Of a DNA stretch of 64,000 bases, positions 23,218-35,478 are shown piece by piece. Within the stretch, counting starts at the first letter, position 1, and each line of letters begins with the position of its first letter. A program made the translations under genes and the position numbers. Location: NCBI RefSeq assembly GCF_051348905.1, contig NC_135232.1, positions 845,904,514-845,968,513 of the forward strand, given 5' to 3'. Origin of the DNA: Ranitomeya variabilis. Taxonomy: Eukaryota; Chordata; Amphibia; Anura; Dendrobatidae. The notes beneath the pieces were generated by a model. That model was not told the DNA's origin. It saw nothing but the letters and a program-made list of their open reading frames with translations, and ran no database searches.

Positions 23218-23830
23218 TTTTTTAAATTTCATCCTATCACTTTGTTTAAATTTCAGCTTGTACTTTAAGTTAAGTTACATGCTTAGTTCACTCATTTGTT
23301 ATTAAAAAATAAAAATGTTGCTTTTCTTCTAGATAGGAAAAGATACATTTGAATATGTCCAAACTGAATGCACGATGCTTTGCTTGATTTTGGCATTGTA
23401 CAGTGATATTAAGCAGGAACATATGTTTCCCATAAAAAGCAAGCAGAACCAAAGTGAGTTCTACTTTTCTCTGTAGCACATGTGGCATCAACATTATGAA
23501 AGACAATAAACATCAGTACTGAGCTGTACGTATGTGAATTCAGCTTTGGAGAAAGCTAAATCAATTGCTTGATGTTGCAGCTCCACCTGCTTGTAACTGC
23601 ACAAGTCTGATAGCTTTTCACTGGGCTGAGTGCTCAACACTGCTCTTTCCCATTTTCCTATGCATAGAGTTAAAAAAGAGATGTAACCTGACACCTCATT
23701 GTGCTGGCAGACAGTGTTGACTTTGATTTTGAGTTTGCACAGTGACATAAAGAAAGCAGCATATCTTAGGGTACAGATCGATGAATAGGAAGAGAATCTT
23801 AAAAAATGTACAAACTTTTTTCTGGAGAGG

Positions 23831-23903
23831 GCCTGGGTATCTCAGTCGGTAGAGCATCAGACTTTTAATCTGAGAGTCCAGGGTTCAAGTCCCTGTTCAG
23901 GCG
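23831..23903 (+). tRNA. tRNA-Lys(TTT) copy 35, G10>T class
   Basis: G10>T, G45>A, T6 trailer, with GATTATGGC in the spacer after it. Confidence 0.75.
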
Positions 23904-24516
23904 TTTTTTAAATTTCATCCTATCACTTTGTTTAAATTTCAGCTTGTACTTTAAGTTAAGTTACATGCTTAGTTCACTCATTTGTTATTAAAAAATAAAA
24001 ATGTTGCTTTTCTTCTAGATAGGAAAAGATACATTTGAATATGTCCAAACTGAATGCACGATGCTTTGCTTGATTATGGCATTGTACAGTGATATTAAGC
24101 AGGAACATATGTTTCCCATAAAAAGCAAGCAGAACCAAAGTGAGTTCTACTTTTCTCTGTAGCACATGTGGCATCAACATTATGAAAGACAATAAACATC
24201 AGTACTGAGCTGTACGTATGTGAATTCAGCTTTGGAGAAAGCTAAATCAATTGCTTGATGTTGCAGCTCCACCTGCTTGTAACTGCACAAGTCTGATAGC
24301 TTTTCACTGGGCTGAGTGCTCAACACTGCTCTTTCCCATTTTCCTATACATAGAGTTAAAAAAGAGATGTAACCTGACACCTCATTGTGCTCGCAGACAG
24401 TGTTGACTTTGATTTTGAGTTTGCACAGTGACATAAAGAAAGCAGCATATCTTAGGGTACAGATCGATGAACAGGAAGAGAATCTTAAAAAATATACAAA
24501 CTTTTTTCTGGAGTGG

Positions 24517-24589
24517 GCCTGGATAGGTCAGTCGGTAGAGAATCAGGCTTTTAATCTGAGGGTCCAGGGTTCAAGTCCCTGTTCAGGTG
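24517..24589 (+). pseudogene. tRNA-Lys(TTT) copy 36, A7/A25/T72 class, A box damaged
   Basis: G7>A, C11>G, C25>A, A31>G and C72>T. Pairs 10:25 and 11:24 are both lost from the D stem, and the A box is TAGGTCAGTCGG. 31:39 is reduced to G:T. Probably non-functional. Confidence 0.72.
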
Positions 24590-25202
24590 TCTTTTAAATT
24601 TCATCCTATCACTTTGTTTAAATTTCAGCTTGTACTTTAAGTTAAGTTACATGCTTAGTTCACTCATTTGTTATTAAAAAATAAAAATGTTGCTTTTCTT
24701 CTAGATAGGAAAAGATACATTTGAATATGTCCAAACTGAATGCACGATGCTTTGCTTGATTTTGGCATTGTACAGTGATATTAAGCAGGAACATATGTTT
24801 CCCATAAAAAGCAAGCAGAACCAAAGTGAATTCTACTTTTCTCTGTAGCACATGTGGCATCAACATTATGAAAGACAATAAACATCAGTACTGAGCTGTA
24901 CGTATGTGAATTCAGCTTTGGAGAAAGCTAAATCAATTGCTTGATGTTGCAGCTCCACCTGCTTGTAACTGCACAAGTCTGATAGCTTTTCACTGGGCTG
25001 AGTGCTCAACACTGCTCTTTCCCATTTTCCTATGCATAGAGTTAAAAAAGAGATGTAACCTGACACCTCATTGTGCTGGCAGACAGTGTTGACTTTGATT
25101 TTGAGTTTGCACAGTGACATAAAGAAAGCAGCATATCTTAGGGTACAGATGGATGAATAGGAAGAGAATCTTAAAAAATGTACAAACTTTTTTCTGGAGA
25201 GT

Positions 25203-25275
25203 GCCTGGGTATCTCAGTCGGTAGAGCATCAGACTTTTAATCAGAGGGTCCAGGGTTCAAGTCCCTGTTCAGGCG
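25203..25275 (+). tRNA. tRNA-Lys(TTT) copy 37, G10>T plus T41>A
   Basis: G10>T and T41>A give mismatches in the D stem and at 29:41 in the anticodon stem. T41>A is shared with copy 32, but G30 is intact here, suggesting T41>A came first. G45 is normal, trailer TCTTTT. Confidence 0.65.
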
Positions 25276-25888
25276 TCTTTTAAATTTCATCCTATCACTT
25301 TGTTTAAATTTCAGCTTGTGCTTTAAGTTAAGTTACATGCTTAGTTCACTCATTTGTTATTAAAAAATAAAAATGTTGCTTTTCTTCTAGATAGGAAAAG
25401 ATACATTTGAATATGTCCAAACTGAATGCACGATGCTTTGCTTGATTTTGGCATTGTACAGTGATATTAAACAGGAACATATGTTTCCCATAAAAAGCAA
25501 GCAGAACCAAAGTGAGTTCTACTTTTCTCTGTAGCACATGTGGCATCAACATTATGAAAGACAATAAACATCAGTACTGAGCTGTACGTATGTGAATTCA
25601 GCTTTGGAGAAAGCTAAATCAATTGCTTGATGTTGCAGCTCCACCTGCTTGTAACTGCACAAGTCTGATAGCTTTTCACTGGGCTGAGTGCTCAACACTG
25701 CTCTTTCCCATTTTCCTATGCATAGAGTTAAAAAAGAGATGTAACCTGACACCTCATTGTGCTGGCAGACAGTGTTGACTTTGATTTTGAGTTTGCACAG
25801 TGACATAAAGAAAGCAGCATATCTTAGGGTACAGATCGATGAATAGGAAGAGAATCTTAAAAAATGTACAAACTTTTTTCTGGAGAGG

Positions 25889-25961
25889 GCCTGGGTATCT
25901 CAGTCGGTAGAGCATCAGACTTTTAATCTGAGAGTCCAGGGTTCAAGTCCCTGTTCAGGCG
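25889..25961 (+). tRNA. tRNA-Lys(TTT) copy 38, G10>T class
   Basis: G10>T, G45>A, T6 trailer; the spacer after it keeps CTTGTGCTTT rather than the CTTGTACTTT usual after this class. Confidence 0.75.
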
Positions 25962-26574
25962 TTTTTTAAATTTCATCCTATCACTTTGTTTAAATTTCAG
26001 CTTGTGCTTTAAGTTAAGTTACATGCTTAGTTCACTCATTTGTTATTAAAAAATAAAAATGTTGCTTTTCTTCTAGATAGGAAAAGATACATTTGAATAT
26101 GTCCAAACTGAATGCACGATGCTTTGCTTGATTATGGCATTGTACAGTGATATTAAGCAGGAACATATGTTTCCCATAAAAAGCAAGCAGAACCAAAGTG
26201 AGTTCTACTTTTCTCTGTAGCACATGTGGCATCAACATTATGAAAGACAATAAACATCAGTACTGAGCTGTACGTATGTGAATTCAGCTTTGGAGAAAGC
26301 TAAATCAATTGCTTGATGTTGCAGCTCCACCTGCTTGTAACTGCACAAGTCTGATAGCTTTTCACTGGGCTGAGTGCTCAACACTGCTCTTTCCCATTTT
26401 CCTATGCATAGAGTTAAAAAAGAGATGTAACCTGACACCTCATTGTGCTGGCAGACAGTGTTGACTTTGATTTTGAGTTTGCACAGTGACATAAAGAAAG
26501 CAGCATATCTTAGGGTACAGATCGATGAATAGGAAGAGAATCTTAAAAAATGTACAAACTTTTTTCTGGAGAGG

Positions 26575-26647
26575 GCCTGCGTATCTCAGTCGGTAGAGCA
26601 TCAGACTTTTAATCTGAGAGTCCAGAGTTCAAGTCCCTGTTCAGGCG
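26575..26647 (+). pseudogene. tRNA-Lys(TTT) copy 39, G10>T class plus G6>C, G52>A
   Basis: G6>C gives a C:T mismatch in the acceptor; G52>A breaks T-stem pair 52:62 and the B box (GAGTTCAAGTCC). With G10>T and G45>A it is one of the most damaged copies. Confidence 0.75.
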
Positions 26648-27261
26648 TTTTTTAAATTTCATCCTATCACTTTGTTTAAATTTCAGCTTGTACTTTAAGT
26701 TAAGTTACATGCTTAGTTCACTCATTTGTTATTAAAAAATAAAAATGTTGCTTTTCTTCTAGATAGGAAAAGATACATTTGAATATGTCCAAACTGAATG
26801 CACGATGCTTTGCTTGATTTTGGCATTGTACAGTGATATTAAGCAGGAACATATGTTTCCCATAAAAAGCAAGCAGAACCAAAGTGAGTTCTACTTTTCT
26901 CTGTAGCACATGTGGCATCAACATTATGAAAGACAATAAACATCAGTACTGAGCTGTACGTATGTGAATTCAGCTTTGGAGAAAGCTAAATCAATTGCTT
27001 GATGTTGCAGCTCCACCTGCTTGTAACTGCACAAGTCTGATAGCTTTTCACTGGGCTGAGTGCTCAACACTGCTCTTTCCCACTTTCCTATGCATAGAGT
27101 TAAAAAAGAGATGTAACCTGACACCTCATTGTGCTGGCAGACAGTGTTGACTTTGATTTTGAGTTTGCACAGTGACATAAAGAAAGCAGCATATCTTAGG
27201 GTACAGTTCGATGAATAGGAAGAGAATCTTAAAAAACGTACAAAACTTTTTCCTGGAGAGG

Positions 27262-27334
27262 TCCTGGGTAGCTCACTCGGTAGAGCATCAGACTTTTAAT
27301 CTGAGGGTCCAGGGTTCAAGTCCCTGTTCAGGCG
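27262..27334 (+). tRNA. tRNA-Lys(TTT) copy 40, G1>T and G15>C
   Basis: G1>T breaks pair 1:72. G15>C disrupts the conserved 15-48 contact and the A box (TAGCTCACTCGG). The leader is also diverged (AAAACTTTTTCCTGG, one base longer). Doubtful function. Confidence 0.68.
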
Positions 27335-27947
27335 TCTTTTAAATTTCATCCTATCACTTTGTTTAAATTTCAGCTTGTGCTTTAAGTTAAGTTACATGCT
27401 TAGTTCACTCATTTGTTATTAAAAAATAAAAATGTTGCTTTTCTTCTAGATAGGAAAAGATACATTTGAATATGTCCAAACTGAATGCACGATGCTTTGC
27501 TTGATTTTGGCATTGTACAGTGATATTAAGCAGGAACATATGTTTCCCATAAAAAGCAAGCAGAACCAAAGTGAGTTCTACTTTTCTCTGTAGCACATGT
27601 GGCATCAACATTATGAAAGACAATAAACATCAGTACTGAGCTGTACGTATGTGAATTCAGCTTTGGAGAAAGCTAAATCAATTGCTTGATGTTGCAGCTC
27701 CACCTGCTTGTAACTGCACAAGTCTGATAGCTTTTCACTGGGCTGAGTGCTCAACACTGCTCTTTCCCATTTTCCTATGCATAGAGTTAAAAAAGAGATG
27801 TAACCTGACACCTCATTGTGCTGGCAGACAGTGTTGACTTTGATTTTGAGTTTGCACAGTGACATAAAGAAAGCAGCATATCTTAGGGTACAGATCGATG
27901 AATAGGAAGAGAATCTTAAAAAATGTACAAACTTTTTTCTGGAGAGT

Positions 27948-28020
27948 GCCTGGGTATCTCAGTCGGTAGAGCATCAGACTTTTAATCTGAGAGTCCAGGG
28001 TTCAAGTCCCTGTTCAGGCG
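27948..28020 (+). tRNA. tRNA-Lys(TTT) copy 41, G10>T class
   Basis: G10>T, G45>A, T6 trailer. It is the last class member before a run of eleven consensus genes. Confidence 0.75.
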
Positions 28021-28624
28021 TTTTTTAAATTTCATCCTATCACTTTGTTTAAATTTCAGCTTGTACTTTAAGTTAAGTTACATGCTTAGTTCACTCATTT
28101 GTTATTAAAAAATAAAAATGTTGCTTTTCTTCTAGATAGGAAAAGATACATTTGAATATGTCCAAACTGAATGCACGATGCTTTGCTTGATTTTGGCATT
28201 GTACAGTGATATTAAGCAGGAACATATGTTTCCCATAAAAAGCAAGCAGAACCAAAGTGAGTTCTACTTTTCTCTGTAGCACATGTGGCATCAACATTAT
28301 GAAAGACAATAAACATCAGTACTGAGCTGTACGTATGTGAATTCAGCTTTGGAGAAAGCTAAATCAATTGCTTGATGTTGCAGCTCCACCTGCTTGTAAC
28401 TGCACAAGTCTGATAGCTTTTCACTGGGCTGAGTGCTCAACACTGCTCTTTCCCATTTTCCTATGCATAGAGTTAAAAAAGAGATGTAACCTGACACCTC
28501 ATTGTGCTGGCAGACAGTGTTGACTTTGATTTTGAGTTTGCACAGTGACATAAAGAAAGCAGCATATCTTAGGGTACAGGTCGATGAATAGGAAAAAAAA
28601 TGTACAAACTTTTTTCTGGAGAGG

Positions 28625-28697
28625 GCCTGGGTAGCTCAGTCGGTAGAGCATCAGACTTTTAATCTGAGGGTCCAGGGTTCAAGTCCCTGTTCAGGCG
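28625..28697 (+). tRNA. tRNA-Lys(TTT) copy 42, consensus
   Basis: Identical to the consensus. It begins the short-unit region: the spacer before it lacks GAGAATCTT (9 bp), leaving an A8 run near 28595. Confidence 0.95.
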
Positions 28698-29301
28698 TCT
28701 TTTAAATTTCATCCTATCACTTTCTTTAAATTTCAGCTTGTGCTTTAAGTTAAGTTACATGCTTAGTTCACTCATTTGTTATTAAAAAATAAAAATGTTG
28801 CTTTTCTTCTAGATAGGAAAAGATACATTTGAATATGTCCAAACTGAATGCACGATGCTTTGCTTGATTTTGGCATTGTACAGTGATATTAAGCAGGAAC
28901 ATATGTTTCCCATAAAAAGCAAGCAGAACCAAAGTGAGTTCTACTTTTCTCTGTAGCACATGTGGCATCAACATTATGAAAGACAATAAACATCAGTACT
29001 GAGCTGTACGTATGTGAATTCAGCTTTGGAGAAAGCTAAATCAATTGCTTGATGTTGCAGCTCCACCTGCTTGTAACTGCACAAGTCTGATAGCTTTTCA
29101 CTGGGCTGAGTGCTCAACACTGCTCTTTCCCATTTTCCTATGCATAGAGTTAAAAAAGAGATGTAACCTGACACCTCATTGTGCTGGCAGACAGTGTTGA
29201 CTTTGATTTTGAGTTTGCACAGTGACATAAAGAAAGCAGCATATCTTAGGGTACAGGTCGATGAATAGGAAAAAAAATGTACAAACTTTTTTCTGGAGAG
29301 G

Positions 29302-29374
29302 GCCTGGGTAGCTCAGTCGGTAGAGCATCAGACTTTTAATCTGAGGGTCCAGGGTTCAAGTCCCTGTTCAGGCG
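29302..29374 (+). tRNA. tRNA-Lys(TTT) copy 43, consensus
   Basis: Identical to the consensus in a 677-bp unit; trailer spacer has CACTTTCTTTAAA in place of CACTTTGTTTAAA. Confidence 0.95.
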
Positions 29375-29983
29375 TCTTTTAAATTTCATCCTATCACTTT
29401 CTTTAAATTTCAGCTTGTGCTTTAAGTTAAGTTACATGCTTAGTTCACTCATTTGTTATTAAAAAATAAAAATGTTGCTTTTCTTCTAGATAGGAAAAGA
29501 TACATTTGAATATGTCCAAACTGAATGCACGATGCTTTGCTTGATTTTGGCATTGTACAGTGATATTAAGCAGGAACATATGTTTCCCATAAAAAGCAAG
29601 CAGAACCAAAGTGAGTTCTACTTTTCTCTGTAGCACATGTGGCATCAACATTATGAAAGACAATAAACATCAGTACTGAGCTGTACGTATGTGAATTCAG
29701 CTTTGGAGAAAGCTAAATCAATTGCTTGATGTTGCAGCTCCACCTGCTTGTAACTGCACAAGTCTGATAGCTTTTCACTGGGCTGAGTGCTCAACACTGC
29801 TCTTTCCCATTTTCCTATGCATAGAGTTAAAAAAGAGATGTAACCTGACACCTCATTGTGCTGGCAGTGTTGACTTTGATTTTGAGTTTGCACAGTGACA
29901 TAAAGAAAGCAGCATATCTTGAGGAACAGATCGATGAATAGGAAGAGAATCTTAAAAAATGTACAAACTTTTTTCTGGAGAGG

Positions 29984-30056
29984 GCCTGGGTAGCTCAGTC
30001 GGTAGAGCATCAGACTTTTAATCTGAGGGTCCAGGGTTCAAGTCCCTGTTCAGGCG
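29984..30056 (+). tRNA. tRNA-Lys(TTT) copy 44, consensus
   Basis: Identical to the consensus. The spacer before it is the first with the 4-bp ACAG loss (GGCAGTGTTG near 29864) and has CTTGAGGAACAG in place of CTTAGGGTACAG. Confidence 0.95.
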
Positions 30057-30660
30057 TCTTTTAAATTTCATCCTATCACTTTGTTTAAATTTCAGCTTGT
30101 GCTTTAAGTTAAGTTACATGCTTAGTTCACTCATTTGTTATTAAAAAATAAAAATGTTGCTTTTCTTCTAGATAGGAAAAGATACATTTGAATATGTCCA
30201 AACTGAATGCACGATGCTTTGCTTGATTTTGGCATTGTACAGTGATATTAAGCAGGAACATATGTTTCCCATAAAAAGCAAGCAGAACCAAAGTGAGTTC
30301 TACTTTTCTCTGTAGCACATGTGGCATCAACATTATGAAAGACAATAAACATCAGTACTGAGCTGTACGTATGTGAATTCAGCTTTGGAGAAAGCTAAAT
30401 CAATTGCTTGATGTTGCAGCTCCACCTGCTTGTAACTGCACAAGTCTGATAGCTTTTCACTGGGCTGAGTGCTCAACACTGCTCTTTCCCATTTTCCTAT
30501 GCATAGAGTTAAAAAAGAGATGTAACCTGACACCTCATTGTGCTGGCAGACAGTGTTGACTTTGATTTTGAGTTTGCACAGTGACATAAAGAAAGCAGCA
30601 TATCTTAGGGTACAGGTCGATGAATAGGAAAAAAAATGTACAAACTTTTTTCTGGAGAGG

Positions 30661-30733
30661 GCCTGGGTAGCTCAGTCGGTAGAGCATCAGACTTTTAATC
30701 TGAGGGTCCAGGGTTCAAGTCCCTGTTCAGGCG
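30661..30733 (+). tRNA. tRNA-Lys(TTT) copy 45, consensus
   Basis: Identical to the consensus; preceded by the 9-bp-short spacer type. Confidence 0.95.
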
Positions 30734-31333
30734 TCTTTTAAATTTCATCCTATCACTTTCTTTAAATTTCAGCTTGTGCTTTAAGTTAAGTTACATGCTT
30801 AGTTCACTCATTTGTTATTAAAAAATAAAAATGTTGCTTTTCTTCTAGATAGGAAAAGATACATTTGAATATGTCCAAACTGAATGCACGATGCTTTGCT
30901 TGATTTTGGCATTGTACAGTGATATTAAGCAGGAACATATGTTTCCCATAAAAAGCAAGCAGAACCAAAGTGAGTTCTACTTTTCTCTGTAGCACATGTG
31001 GCATCAACATTATGAAAGACAATAAACATCAGTACTGAGCTGTACGTATGTGAATTCAGCTTTGGAGAAAGCTAAATCAATTGCTTGATGTTGCAGCTCC
31101 ACCTGCTTGTAACTGCACAAGTCTGATAGCTTTTCACTGGGCTGAGTGCTCAACACTGCTCTTTCCCATTTTCCTATGCATAGAGTTAAAAAAGAGATGT
31201 AACCTGACACCTCATTGTGCTGGCAGTGTTGACTTTGATTTTGAGTTTGCACAGTGACATAAAGAAAGCAGCATATCTTAGGGTACAGGTCGATGAATAG
31301 GAAAAAAAATGTACAAACTTTTTTCTGGAGAGG

Positions 31334-31406
31334 GCCTGGGTAGCTCAGTCGGTAGAGCATCAGACTTTTAATCTGAGGGTCCAGGGTTCAAGTCCCTGTT
31401 CAGGCG
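31334..31406 (+). tRNA. tRNA-Lys(TTT) copy 46, consensus
   Basis: Identical to the consensus. The spacer before it combines the 4-bp and the 9-bp losses (673 bp), a recombinant of the two local types. Confidence 0.95.
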
Positions 31407-32010
31407 TCTTTTAAATTTCATCCTATCACTTTCTTTAAATTTCAGCTTGTGCTTTAAGTTAAGTTACATGCTTAGTTCACTCATTTGTTATTAAAAAATA
31501 AAAATGTTGCTTTTCTTCTAGATAGGAAAAGATACATTTGAATATGTCCAAACTGAATGCACGATGCTTTGCTTGATTTTGGCATTGTACAGTGATATTA
31601 AGCAGGAACATATGTTTCCCATAAAAAGCAAGCAGAACCAAAGTGAGTTCTACTTTTCTCTGTAGCACATGTGGCATCAACATTATGAAAGACAATAAAC
31701 ATCAGTACTGAGCTGTACGTATGTGAATTCAGCTTTGGAGAAAGCTAAATCAATTGCTTGATGTTGCAGCTCCACCTGCTTGTAACTGCACAAGTCTGAT
31801 AGCTTTTCACTGGGCTGAGTGCTCAACACTGCTCTTTCCCATTTTCCTATGCATAGAGTTAAAAAAGAGATGTAACCTGACACCTCATTGTGCTGGCAGA
31901 CAGTGTTGACTTTGATTTTGAGTTTGCACAGTGACATAAAGAAAGCAGCATATCTTAGGGTACAGGTCGATGAATAGGAAAAAAAATGTACAAACTTTTT
32001 TCTGGAGAGG

Positions 32011-32083
32011 GCCTGGGTAGCTCAGTCGGTAGAGCATCAGACTTTTAATCTGAGGGTCCAGGGTTCAAGTCCCTGTTCAGGCG
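32011..32083 (+). tRNA. tRNA-Lys(TTT) copy 47, consensus
   Basis: Identical to the consensus, 677-bp unit before it. Confidence 0.95.
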
Positions 32084-32692
32084 TCTTTTAAATTTCATCC
32101 TATCACTTTCTTTAAATTTCAGCTTGTGCTTTAAGTTAAGTTACATGCTTAGTTCACTCATTTGTTATTAAAAAATAAAAATGTTGCTTTTCTTCTAGAT
32201 AGGAAAAGATACATTTGAATATGTCCAAACTGAATGCACGATGCTTTGCTTGATTTTGGCATTGTACAGTGATATTAAGCAGGAACATATGTTTCCCATA
32301 AAAAGCAAGCAGAACCAAAGTGAGTTCTACTTTTCTCTGTAGCACATGTGGCATCAACATTATGAAAGACAATAAACATCAGTACTGAGCTGTACGTATG
32401 TGAATTCAGCTTTGGAGAAAGCTAAATCAATTGCTTGATGTTGCAGCTCCACCTGCTTGTAACTGCACAAGTCTGATAGCTTTTCACTGGGCTGAGTGCT
32501 CAACACTGCTCTTTCCCATTTTCCTATGCATAGAGTTAAAAAAGAGATGTAACCTGACACCTCATTGTGCTGGCAGTGTTGACTTTGATTTTGAGTTTGC
32601 ACAGTGACATAAAGAAAGCAGCATATCTTGAGGAACAGATCGATGAATAGGAAGAGAATCTTAAAAAATGTACAAACTTTTTTCTGGAGAGG

Positions 32693-32765
32693 GCCTGGGT
32701 AGCTCAGTCGGTAGAGCATCAGACTTTTAATCTGAGGGTCCAGGGTTCAAGTCCCTGTTCAGGCG
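32693..32765 (+). tRNA. tRNA-Lys(TTT) copy 48, consensus
   Basis: Identical to the consensus; first gene of a 1359-bp two-unit block. Confidence 0.95.
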
Positions 32766-33369
32766 TCTTTTAAATTTCATCCTATCACTTTGTTTAAATT
32801 TCAGCTTGTGCTTTAAGTTAAGTTACATGCTTAGTTCACTCATTTGTTATTAAAAAATAAAAATGTTGCTTTTCTTCTAGATAGGAAAAGATACATTTGA
32901 ATATGTCCAAACTGAATGCACGATGCTTTGCTTGATTTTGGCATTGTACAGTGATATTAAGCAGGAACATATGTTTCCCATAAAAAGCAAGCAGAACCAA
33001 AGTGAGTTCTACTTTTCTCTGTAGCACATGTGGCATCAACATTATGAAAGACAATAAACATCAGTACTGAGCTGTACGTATGTGAATTCAGCTTTGGAGA
33101 AAGCTAAATCAATTCCTTGATGTTGCAGCTCCACCTGCTTGTAACTGCACAAGTCTGATAGCTTTTCACTGGGCTGAGTGCTCAACACTGCTCTTTCCCA
33201 TTTTCCTATGCATAGAGTTAAAAAAGAGATGTAACCTGACACCTCATTGTGCTGGCAGACAGTGTTGACTTTGATTTTGAGTTTGCACAGTGACATAAAG
33301 AAAGCAGCATATCTTAGGGTACAGGTCGATGAATAGGAAAAAAAATGTACAAACTTTTTTCTGGAGAGG

Positions 33370-33442
33370 GCCTGGGTAGCTCAGTCGGTAGAGCATCAGA
33401 CTTTTAATCTGAGGGTCCAGGGTTCAAGTCCCTGTTCAGGCG
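33370..33442 (+). tRNA. tRNA-Lys(TTT) copy 49, consensus
   Basis: Identical to the consensus; second gene of the first 1359-bp block. The spacer before it has the rare AATTCCTTGATG (near 33111). Confidence 0.95.
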
Positions 33443-34051
33443 TCTTTTAAATTTCATCCTATCACTTTGTTTAAATTTCAGCTTGTGCTTTAAGTTAAGT
33501 TACATGCTTAGTTCACTCATTTGTTATTAAAAAATAAAAATGTTGCTTTTCTTCTAGATAGGAAAAGATACATTTGAATATGTCCAAACTGAATGCACGA
33601 TGCTTTGCTTGATTTTGGCATTGTACAGTGATATTAGGCAGGAACATATGTTTCCCATAAAAAGCAAGCAGAACCAAAGTGAGTTCTACTTTTCTCTGTA
33701 GCACATGTGGCATCAACATTATGAAAGACAATAAACATCAGTACTGAGCTGTACGTATGTGAATTCAGCTTTGGAGAAAGCTAAATCAATTGCTTGATGT
33801 TGCAGCTCCACCTGCTTGTAACTGCACAAGTCTGATAGCTTTTCACTGGGCTGAGTGCTCAACACTGCTCTTTCCCATTTTCCTATGCATAGAGTTAAAA
33901 AAGAGATGTAACCTGACACCTCATTGTGCTGGCAGTGTTGACTTTGATTTTGAGTTTGCACAGTGACATAAAGAAAGCAGCATATCTTGAGGAACAGATC
34001 GATGAATAGGAAGAGAATCTTAAAAAATGTACAAACTTTTTTCTGGAGAGG

Positions 34052-34124
34052 GCCTGGGTAGCTCAGTCGGTAGAGCATCAGACTTTTAATCTGAGGGTCC
34101 AGGGTTCAAGTCCCTGTTCAGGCG
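34052..34124 (+). tRNA. tRNA-Lys(TTT) copy 50, consensus
   Basis: Identical to the consensus; first gene of the second 1359-bp block. Confidence 0.95.
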
Positions 34125-34728
34125 TCTTTTAAATTTCATCCTATCACTTTGTTTAAATTTCAGCTTGTGCTTTAAGTTAAGTTACATGCTTAGTTCACTC
34201 ATTTGTTATTAAAAAATAAAAATGTTGCTTTTCTTCTAGATAGGAAAAGATACATTTGAATATGTCCAAACTGAATGCACGATGCTTTGCTTGATTTTGG
34301 CATTGTACAGTGATATTAAGCAGGAACATATGTTTCCCATAAAAAGCAAGCAGAACCAAAGTGAGTTCTACTTTTCTCTGTAGCACATGTGGCATCAACA
34401 TTATGAAAGACAATAAACATCAGTACTGAGCTGTACGTATGTGAATTCAGCTTTGGAGAAAGCTAAATCAATTCCTTGATGTTGCAGCTCCACCTGCTTG
34501 TAACTGCACAAGTCTGATAGCTTTTCACTGGGCTGAGTGCTCAACACTGCTCTTTCCCATTTTCCTATGCATAGAGTTAAAAAAGAGATGTAACCTGACA
34601 CCTCATTGTGCTGGCAGACAGTGTTGACTTTGATTTTGAGTTTGCACAGTGACATAAAGAAAGCAGCATATCTTAGGGTACAGGTCGATGAATAGGAAAA
34701 AAAATGTACAAACTTTTTTCTGGAGAGG

Positions 34729-34801
34729 GCCTGGGTAGCTCAGTCGGTAGAGCATCAGACTTTTAATCTGAGGGTCCAGGGTTCAAGTCCCTGTTCAGGC
34801 G
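34729..34801 (+). tRNA. tRNA-Lys(TTT) copy 51, consensus
   Basis: Identical to the consensus; second gene of the second block, with the rare AATTCCTTGATG repeated before it near 34470. Confidence 0.95.
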
Positions 34802-35405
34802 TCTTTTAAATTTCATCCTATCACTTTGTTTAAATTTCAGCTTGTGCTTTAAGTTAAGTTACATGCTTAGTTCACTCATTTGTTATTAAAAAATAAAAAT
34901 GTTGCTTTTCTTCTAGATAGGAAAAGATACATTTGAATATGTCCAAACTGAATGCACGATGCTTTGCTTGATTTTGGCATTGTACAGTGATATTAAGCAG
35001 GAACATATGTTTCCCATAAAAAGCAAGCAGAACCAAAGTGAGTTCTACTTTTCTCTGTAGCACATGTGGCATCAACATTATGAAAGACAATAAACATCAG
35101 TACTGAGCTGTACGTATGTGAATTCAGCTTTGGAGAAAGCTAAATCAATTGCTTGATGTTGCAGCTCCACCTGCTTGTAACTGCACAAGTCTGATAGCTT
35201 TTCACTGGGCTGAGTGCTCAACACTGCTCTTTCCCATTTTCCTATGCATAGAGTTAAAAAAGAGATGTAACCTGACACCTCATTGTGCTGGCAGACAGTG
35301 TTGACTTTGATTTTGAGTTTGCACAGTGACATAAAGAAAGCAGCATATCTTAGGGTACAGGTCGATGAATAGGAAAAAAAATGTACAAACTTTTTTCTGG
35401 AGAGG

Positions 35406-35478
35406 GCCTGGGTAGCTCAGTCGGTAGAGCATCAGACTTTTAATCTGAGGGTCCAGGGTTCAAGTCCCTGTTCAGGCG
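35406..35478 (+). tRNA. tRNA-Lys(TTT) copy 52, consensus, shortened trailer
   Basis: The body is identical to the consensus and TTTT is kept. The spacer just after it has lost 24 bp between two copies of TTTAAATTTCA. Confidence 0.95.

Larger units (their letters stand above)
32693..35405 (+). repeat. 1359-bp two-unit higher-order repeat, two blocks
   Basis: Copies 48-49 and 50-51 repeat with an offset of 1359 bp, alternating 677- and 682-bp units and sharing AATTCCTTGATG at 33111 and 34470, a change seen nowhere else in the window. Confidence 0.9.
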
